A stretch of 31,492 nt of DNA from CAYFQH01 sp964345215 (GTDB taxonomy: Bacteria; Bacillota; Clostridia; Christensenellales; Aristaeellaceae). The notes under the pieces were generated by a model. That model was not told where the DNA came from. It did not search any database and saw nothing but the letters and a program-made list of their open reading frames with translations. This document shows, one piece after another, positions 31,076 to 31,492 of this stretch (within the stretch, counting starts at the first letter, position 1; every line of letters begins with the position of its first letter). The DNA lies in assembly GCA_964345215.1 (NCBI GenBank), contig CAYFQH010000024.1, positions 1 to 31,492 on the forward strand, in the 5' to 3' direction. A program made the position numbers and the translations under genes.

Positions 31076-31101
31076 AGACCTTTATTATATAACGAAGGTC
31101 T
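31076..31101. promoter_or_regulatory. Inverted repeat around the -10 element of the LCP gene
   Basis: AGACCTT (31076-31082) and AAGGTCT (31095-31101) are perfect 7-base arms that enclose a -10 TATAAT (31089-31084 on the minus strand). The -35 is weak. The layout suits a repressor site or a short hairpin at the 5' end of the message. Confidence 0.5.
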
Positions 31102-31370
31102 ATCATTTTTCCATCCCCGTTACTGTTTTTTTACATTACCATAAGCTAACTAAAAATCAAAGACCAATGTTACTTGGTTCTTTAATTTAAAGAATGTACC
31201 TTTCAAGTAATCCAAAGAGAAAGCCTTCTTGATAATAGAAATTGTAAAAGCCGCAATGCTGCAAAAAACAATCTACAAGTCCAATAGAATCAGCACCCTG
31301 AGTCGTTAAGGTTTAATTGATTGACTTTTGATAGTTGAAAGGTTTGATTTTTTATCCAATATTTAATATT
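31102..31370. other. Intergenic stretch with one coding-like fragment
   Basis: No complete gene is seen. On the minus strand 31312-31187 is open for 41 codons and reads GADSIGLVDCFLQHCGFYNF, then YYQEGFLFGLLERYIL, before a stop. It has no start codon and no ribosome binding site. The composition looks like the end of a real protein, so it may be a gene remnant; I recognise no family. Confidence 0.35.
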
Positions 31371-31492
31371 TTATTTCTTATTTTTAGTTCTTGAACCATG
31401 TTTTATAATCCATACACATTCTTTAGTTATATTTTCTTCCCTCCATTTTGAGATGATATATTCAAATTTCTCTGCATCTTCTTTAAATAAAT
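31371..31492 (-). CDS. C-terminal end of a protein, possibly DNA alkylation repair (AlkD-like)
   Basis: The last 39 residues of a minus-strand gene run from the window edge to TAA: LFKEDAEKFEYIISKWREEN, then ITKECVWIIKHGSRTKNKK. The KWREEN...WIIKHGSR pattern resembles the HEAT-like C-terminus of AlkD-type DNA alkylation repair proteins, which remove alkylated bases. The fragment is short and the call tentative. The body of the gene lies outside the window to the right. Confidence 0.45.
   Translation of the reverse strand, partial: LFKEDAEKFEYIISKWREENITKECVWIIKHGSRTKNKK

Noticed and set aside
1..31492. CRISPR array, prophage or integrated element
   Set aside because: No regularly spaced repeats, no cas, integrase or phage genes, and no attachment-site duplication next to tRNA-Trp were seen.

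Overview
The window looks like a chromosomal segment of a low- to mid-GC anaerobic Firmicute, most likely class Clostridia. The main clue is the housekeeping cluster rpmE - DUF1385 (YqhQ) - prmC - prfA - tsaC/sua5 - ywlE at the left end, an arrangement known from Clostridia. YebC, YchF, an EF-G-like paralogue, an LCP protein and strong AAGGAGG-type ribosome binding sites fit the same assignment. A UGA codon read as selenocysteine adds that the cell should carry selenocysteine machinery, which is not in this window. The assignment rests on gene content only.

Layout. 1-4943 (+): ribosome and translation genes (L31, release factor 1, its methyltransferase, a tRNA t6A enzyme) and a YwlE-type phosphatase. 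4945-8891 (-): yebC, then about 500 bp of decayed DNA with an ISL3-type transposase remnant, then a gnd + PfkB-type sugar kinase operon. 9044-9730 (+): a DUF5655-DUF1801 protein. 9786-15689 (-): htpG, and an operon for a polar amino acid type ABC importer with an M20 amidohydrolase. 15760-17313: a cytidylate-kinase-like gene and a clearly decayed Nudix hydrolase gene. 17335-21925 (-): a complete spermidine/putrescine-type transporter (potABCD) led by an XRE-cupin regulator. 21936-25524: divergent EF-G-like and ychF genes. 25597-28444 (+): a sugar-transfer-type ATP-grasp gene and a cytosolic DUF4091 protein. 28465-29235 (+): a selenocysteine peroxiredoxin with its own palindromic operator, promoter, SECIS-like hairpin and terminator. 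29324-31492 (-): tRNA-Trp, a pyrophosphatase-like protein, an LCP protein and the cut C-terminus of one more gene.

The most notable feature is the peroxiredoxin at 28554-29165. A plain ORF search cuts it into two pieces, because the peroxidatic residue of PxxxTxxC is encoded by TGA. A perfect 7-bp hairpin with a G in its four-base loop starts ten bases after that TGA. The protein also lacks the usual C-terminal resolving cysteine, so it appears to be a 1-Sec enzyme. A perfect 7-1-7 palindrome of PerR/Fur geometry sits just upstream of the -35 element, suggesting peroxide- or metal-responsive control. No CRISPR array, prophage, integron or intact mobile element was seen.
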